This document shows, one piece after another, positions 8,456 to 10,841 of a stretch of 10,841 bases of DNA (position 1 is its first letter; each line of letters begins with the position of its first letter). The stretch comes from Methylobacteriaceae bacterium. GTDB lineage: Bacteria; Pseudomonadota; Alphaproteobacteria; Rhizobiales; Beijerinckiaceae. The stretch covers positions 1-10,841 of the forward strand of contig JAFAPJ010000292.1 in assembly GCA_019247255.1 (NCBI GenBank). Reading direction: 5' to 3'. The notes beneath the pieces are model-generated. The model made no database searches, had not been told where the DNA came from, and saw nothing but the letters and a program-made list of their open reading frames with translations. Made by a program: the position numbers and the translations under genes.

Positions 8456-8877
8456 CAGCCGACGATGTCGTTGCCGGAGAAGAACTGCGCGATCTCCACC
8501 TGCGCGGTCTCGGGCGCGTCCGAGCCGTGAACCGTGTTCTCGCCGACCGAGAGCGCGAAGCGCTTGCGGATCGTCCCGTCGGCGGCGTTCGCTGGATTCG
8601 TCGCGCCCATGACCTCGCGGTAGCGCGCGATCGCGTTTTCGCCCTCGAGCACCTGCACGACGACGGGCGCCGCGATCATGCTCTCGACGAGCTCGCCGAA
8701 GAAGGGCCGCTCGCGATGGACGCCGTAGAAGGTCTCGGCCTGCTCGCGGGTCATCCGGACCCGGCGCTGAGCCACGATCCGCAGCCCCGCCTCCTCGATC
8801 GCCGCGTTGACCGCGCCCGTGAGGTTGCGCCGGGTCGCGTCGGGCTTGAGGATGGAAAAGGTCCGCTCGATCGCCAT
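8455..8877 (-). CDS. ndk: Nucleoside-diphosphate kinase
   Basis: Ndk moves the gamma phosphate of ATP to other nucleoside diphosphates through a phosphohistidine, balancing NTP and dNTP pools. The 140-residue protein has normal family length. The N-terminal [18 protein letters not shown] block, the [14 protein letters not shown] segment, the [18 protein letters not shown] nucleotide-binding region and the active-site [13 protein letters not shown] with catalytic H117 are all intact. The leader is short with no clear Shine-Dalgarno, but a good sigma-70-type promoter ends about 30 bases before the ATG. It is the first gene of a likely ndk-GNAT-molybdoenzyme transcript. Confidence 0.98.
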   Translation of the reverse strand: MAIERTFSILKPDATRRNLTGAVNAAIEEAGLRIVAQRRVRMTREQAETFYGVHRERPFFGELVESMIAAPVVVQVLEGENAIARYREVMGATNPANAADGTIRKRFALSVGENTVHGSDAPETAQVEIAQFFSGNDIVG

Positions 8878-8906
8878 GAAGCACCGTTCGTGAGGGAGGC
8901 GCCGGC

Positions 8907-8935
8907 TCTATAGACAGCCGGTCGGGGCCCCTCAA
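8907..8935 (-). promoter_or_regulatory. Sigma-70-type promoter for ndk
   Basis: On the minus strand TTGAGG (8930-8935) and TATAGA (8907-8912) are exactly 17 bases apart, a good housekeeping match. Transcription would start near 8900 and give a leader of about 22 bases before the ndk ATG at 8877. An inverted repeat (CCGGCT 8902-8907, AGCCGG 8916-8921, 8-base gap) brackets the -10 box and could be an operator. The upstream gene ends at 8949, so the promoter fills the gap between the genes. Confidence 0.6.
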
Positions 8936-8948
8936 GCGCCGGGGCGTC

Positions 8949-9221
8949 TCAGTGCTGGCGCGAGAGCCAGAGCCGAGCGGACCGCTGGGCGTTGGAGATC
9001 TGCGCGGCGGTCATCTCGGCCGCGATCTCGGCGCGCCGGGCGGCGGCCGGGCCGAAACCGCGCGCGGCCGCCACGTTCAGCCATTGATGCGCGACCACGA
9101 GATCCGGCTCGACGCTACGGCCAGCCGCGTACATGCAGCCGAGCTCGTAATAGACCTCGGCGGGCGCCGCGACCGGAGCCAGCGCGGCCATGTCGCTGCT
9201 GGACATCTCGAAACGAGCCAT
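8949..9221 (-). CDS. Small Sel1-like repeat protein
   Basis: This 90-residue protein carries one Sel1-type (TPR-related) helical repeat: VYYELGCMYAAGRSVEPD followed by LVVAHQWLNVAAARGF, then an Ala-rich helix with AAEMTAAQISNAQRSARLWL. Sel1 repeats mediate protein-protein contacts; partner and role are unknown. Similar short single-repeat proteins are common in Hyphomicrobiales, from memory. I chose ATG at 9221 because GGAG lies eight bases upstream. A GTG at 9230 overlaps that GGAG directly and is therefore unlikely. No signal peptide is visible, so it is presumably cytoplasmic. It lies upstream of ndk in the same direction, but ndk has its own promoter. Confidence 0.82.
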   Translation of the reverse strand: MARFEMSSSDMAALAPVAAPAEVYYELGCMYAAGRSVEPDLVVAHQWLNVAAARGFGPAAARRAEIAAEMTAAQISNAQRSARLWLSRQH

Positions 9222-9237
9222 CGTGAACACTCCGTTG

Positions 9238-9285
9238 TTGTCTGCCCTGGTGCAAGGATCGACTGTCCTTGTCTGATGCTCATCA
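9238..9285. repeat. Cluster of short repeats in the spacer before the Sel1-like gene
   Basis: TTGTCTG occurs twice (9238-9244 and 9269-9275), 31 bases apart, close to three helical turns. Between and overlapping them lies CAAGGA-N7-TCCTTG (9253-9258/9266-9271), followed by TGATG-CT-CATCA (9274-9285). Together they resemble a regulator-binding region in the divergent spacer 9222-9464. No convincing -35/-10 pair was found in either direction; TAAAAT at 9311-9316 resembles a plus-strand -10 box without a matching -35. Confidence 0.25.
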
Positions 9286-9464
9286 TGAAAGGGCCGGCCT
9301 GCCAGAGCGCTAAAATTCGAGGTGAATTTGTCGGTGAGAGAAGTGAACGGCCCTCAACCTGAACAGGAAGTTGCCGCCTGCGACGGCGATCGCCACAGTT
9401 TCTGCAAAGTCCCGGCCGACCTTGGCGCCATAGCCCTGAGCGGTCCGACGAGCGGGAGGCGAAC

Positions 9465-9914
9465 ATGCATCGAGGCACACTCGCGGGACTGGCCGCCGCC
9501 ATCTTCGCGTCGACCGGCGCGGCCGCGGCGGGGCCCGAACATCTCGTGGGGACCTGGATGACCGAGAGCCGGGATTCCAAGATCCGCGTCGCGCCGTGCG
9601 GCCGCGTCTATTGCGCGACGGTCGTCTGGGCGAAAACGAACAGCCTCGACGCCCGCAACCCCGATCCGGGGCTGCGGCGGCGCGGGACGATCGGCATGCA
9701 GCTCACCAAGGACATGCGGCCCGCAGGCGACGGGAGCTTGTCAGGATCGATCTACAACCCCGAAGATGGAAAGACCTATTCCGCCTCGATGAACCTCAGG
9801 GGCACGAACGACCTCGAGGTGAGCGGATGCGTTCTGGGAGGACTGATTTGCGGCTCGGAAACATGGAAGCGGGATTCGGAGGACACGGCGAGCGCGGCGC
9901 CGGCCCCGCACTGA
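9465..9914 (+). CDS. Secreted DUF2147 family protein, first of tandem pair
   Basis: This 149-residue protein has a Sec signal peptide (hydrophobic about 5-21, likely cleavage near A22) and a DUF2147 domain, so it should be periplasmic. Family hallmarks are GTWMTE (29-34), IRVAPCG with C45 and C50, a D-x-x-NPDP segment, SIYNPEDGKTYS (95-106), and VSGCVLGGLIC with C122 and C129 before a final TW. The four cysteines are conserved in its neighbour and could form two disulphides. The domain is a small predicted beta-barrel without established activity. The ATG has GGAGG five bases upstream. It overlaps the next gene, a paralogue, by 52 bases. Confidence 0.88.
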   Translation: MHRGTLAGLAAAIFASTGAAAAGPEHLVGTWMTESRDSKIRVAPCGRVYCATVVWAKTNSLDARNPDPGLRRRGTIGMQLTKDMRPAGDGSLSGSIYNPEDGKTYSASMNLRGTNDLEVSGCVLGGLICGSETWKRDSEDTASAAPAPH

Positions 9915-10321
9915 TCGCGGCCCGGCTCGCCCTCGCGGCCGGCCTCGCGCTCGCCGCCGGCGGCGCCTGGGCTCAGAGCCGTGACATCACGGGCACCTGG
10001 CTGACGGAGAACGGGAATTCCCGCGTGCGTATCGCGCCTTGCGGTTCCGGGCGCTGCGGCACGATCGTTTGGACGAAGGCCGACGTGAAGGACGTCCACA
10101 ATCCCAATCCCGAGCAGCGCTCACGATCCCTCGTGGGCGTGCGCCTCATCTCCGACCTGAAGCAGTCCGGCGACAGCTGGACGGGCTCGCTCTACAATCC
10201 GCAGGACGGCAAGACCTATTCGGGCCGCGCCCGGCCGACCTCGGCGCGCGAGATGGAGCTGTCGGGCTGCGTGTTCGGCGGCCTCATCTGCAAATCGCAG
10301 ACCTGGACGAAGCTCGACTGA
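9863..10321 (+). CDS. Secreted DUF2147 family protein, second of tandem pair
   Basis: This 152-residue paralogue is about 45% identical to the preceding protein over the mature domain in my hand alignment. A long N-region precedes a hydrophobic stretch (about 16-35) with likely signal peptidase cleavage after AWA (37). The domain has GTWLTE (44-49), IAPCG with C60 and C65, HNPNPEQ, SLYNPQDGKTYS (109-120), and LSGCVFGGLIC with C136 and C143. The ATG at 9863 lies inside the first gene in another frame. An alternative TTG at 9848 has GGGAGG six bases upstream and would add five residues. The stop lies six bases from that of the convergent GST gene. Function is unknown; periplasmic location is inferred. 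Confidence 0.87.
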   Translation: MEAGFGGHGERGAGPALIAARLALAAGLALAAGGAWAQSRDITGTWLTENGNSRVRIAPCGSGRCGTIVWTKADVKDVHNPNPEQRSRSLVGVRLISDLKQSGDSWTGSLYNPQDGKTYSGRARPTSAREMELSGCVFGGLICKSQTWTKLD

Positions 10322-10327
10322 CCGCAA

Positions 10328-10840
10328 TCAGCGGGCGCGCTGCCCGAACAGGACGGCGCGCACCGCGGGGTCGGTCAGGTCGTTCGCCCGGCGGTCCTCC
10401 GCGTTGACCGCGAGGCCGCGCTGCACGGCCGGGCGGGCGTACATCAGGTCGAGCCAGCGCTGCATGTGCGGGAAGCCGTCGATGGTCTGTCCCTGACGTT
10501 CCCAGAGCTTCGCCCACGGGTAGATCGCCATGTCGGCGATCGTATACTCGCCGGCGACGTATTCACGGTCGGCGAGGCGCTTGTTCAGGACACCGTAGAG
10601 CCGGTTCGTCTCGTTCGTGTAGCGGTCGATCGCGTAGGGGATCTTCTCGGGCGCGTAGATCCGGAAATGATGCGTCTGCCCGGCCATGGGGCCGAGCCCG
10701 GCCATCTGCCAGAACAGCCATTGCTCGACCTCGACGCGACGGCGCTCGTCCTGCGGGAAGAAGCGTCCCGTCTTCCGCCCGAGATAGGCGAGGATCGCGC
10801 CCGATTCGAAGACCGAGATCGGCTGGCCGCCCGGCCCGTC
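10328..10840 (-). CDS. Glutathione S-transferase (YfcG-like), N-terminus beyond window edge
   Basis: The 170 visible residues form the end of the thioredoxin-like N-terminal domain and the whole helical C-terminal domain of a GST of the YfcG/Ure2-like type. The opening residues DGPGGQPISVFESGAILAYL include the E-S pair that binds the gamma-glutamyl end of glutathione. EYTIADMAIYPW carries the conserved T-x-x-D capping box of GST C-terminal domains. Compared with E. coli YfcG (about 215 residues), some 45-60 residues, including any catalytic residue near the N-terminus, lie outside. An internal ATG at 10705 is not the real start, because the conserved frame continues upstream to the edge. YfcG-type enzymes act as glutathione-dependent disulphide reductases or peroxidases; the substrate here is unknown. 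Confidence 0.92.
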   Translation of the reverse strand, partial: DGPGGQPISVFESGAILAYLGRKTGRFFPQDERRRVEVEQWLFWQMAGLGPMAGQTHHFRIYAPEKIPYAIDRYTNETNRLYGVLNKRLADREYVAGEYTIADMAIYPWAKLWERQGQTIDGFPHMQRWLDLMYARPAVQRGLAVNAEDRRANDLTDPAVRAVLFGQRAR

Positions 10841-10841
10841 G

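Noticed and set aside
9276..9362. A 28-codon plus-strand frame in the spacer before the DUF2147 genes
   Set aside because: It has no ribosome binding site, no recognisable product and a length expected by chance.
9322..9561. A 79-codon plus-strand frame overlapping the start of the first DUF2147 gene
   Set aside because: It lacks a family match and much of it reads the DUF2147 gene out of frame, whereas the DUF2147 frame has a strong ribosome binding site and signal peptide.
10328..10350. Short stems near the 3' ends of the convergent DUF2147 and GST genes (CAGCG/CGCTG and CGGGC/GCCCG)
   Set aside because: Arms are only five bases, overlap each other and lack a U-tract, so a terminator cannot be supported.

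Overview
The window is GC-rich, with G/C at most third codon positions. It reads like an ordinary chromosomal segment of an alphaproteobacterium, most likely from the order Hyphomicrobiales (Methylobacterium and relatives). This rests on an HdaA-type short DnaA homologue next to ppk, a PerM-like permease and a CDP-alcohol phosphatidyltransferase, divergent from purM-purN, with ndk nearby. I recall that order from such genomes and did not search for it. Coding density is very high, with no mobile element, tRNA, rRNA or CRISPR array.

Left part (1-3982), all on the minus strand and transcribed right to left: CDP-alcohol phosphatidyltransferase, AI-2E/PerM-family permease, hdaA, then ppk1, which runs off the left edge just before its catalytic histidine codon. 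Permease and hdaA overlap by 8 bases; ppk has its own 114-base leader.

Centre (4078-5780), plus strand: purM and purN overlap by four bases and encode two steps of IMP synthesis. A 95-base divergent spacer separates them from the minus-strand cluster. purN converges on the next gene, and a perfect 9-bp inverted repeat holds both stop codons.

Right-centre (5788-9221), minus strand: a small Sel1-like protein gene, then ndk behind a good sigma-70-type promoter, a GNAT acetyltransferase sharing one base with ndk, and a cytoplasmic molybdopterin oxidoreductase of unknown substrate. The last three look like one transcript.

Right end: a 243-base spacer, two tandem, overlapping genes for secreted DUF2147 proteins on the plus strand, and a convergent glutathione S-transferase gene cut by the right edge.

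I found no novel multi-gene system. The points most worth a second look are the orphan molybdoenzyme coupled to ndk, the overlapping DUF2147 paralogues, the stop-codon palindrome and the ppk leader.
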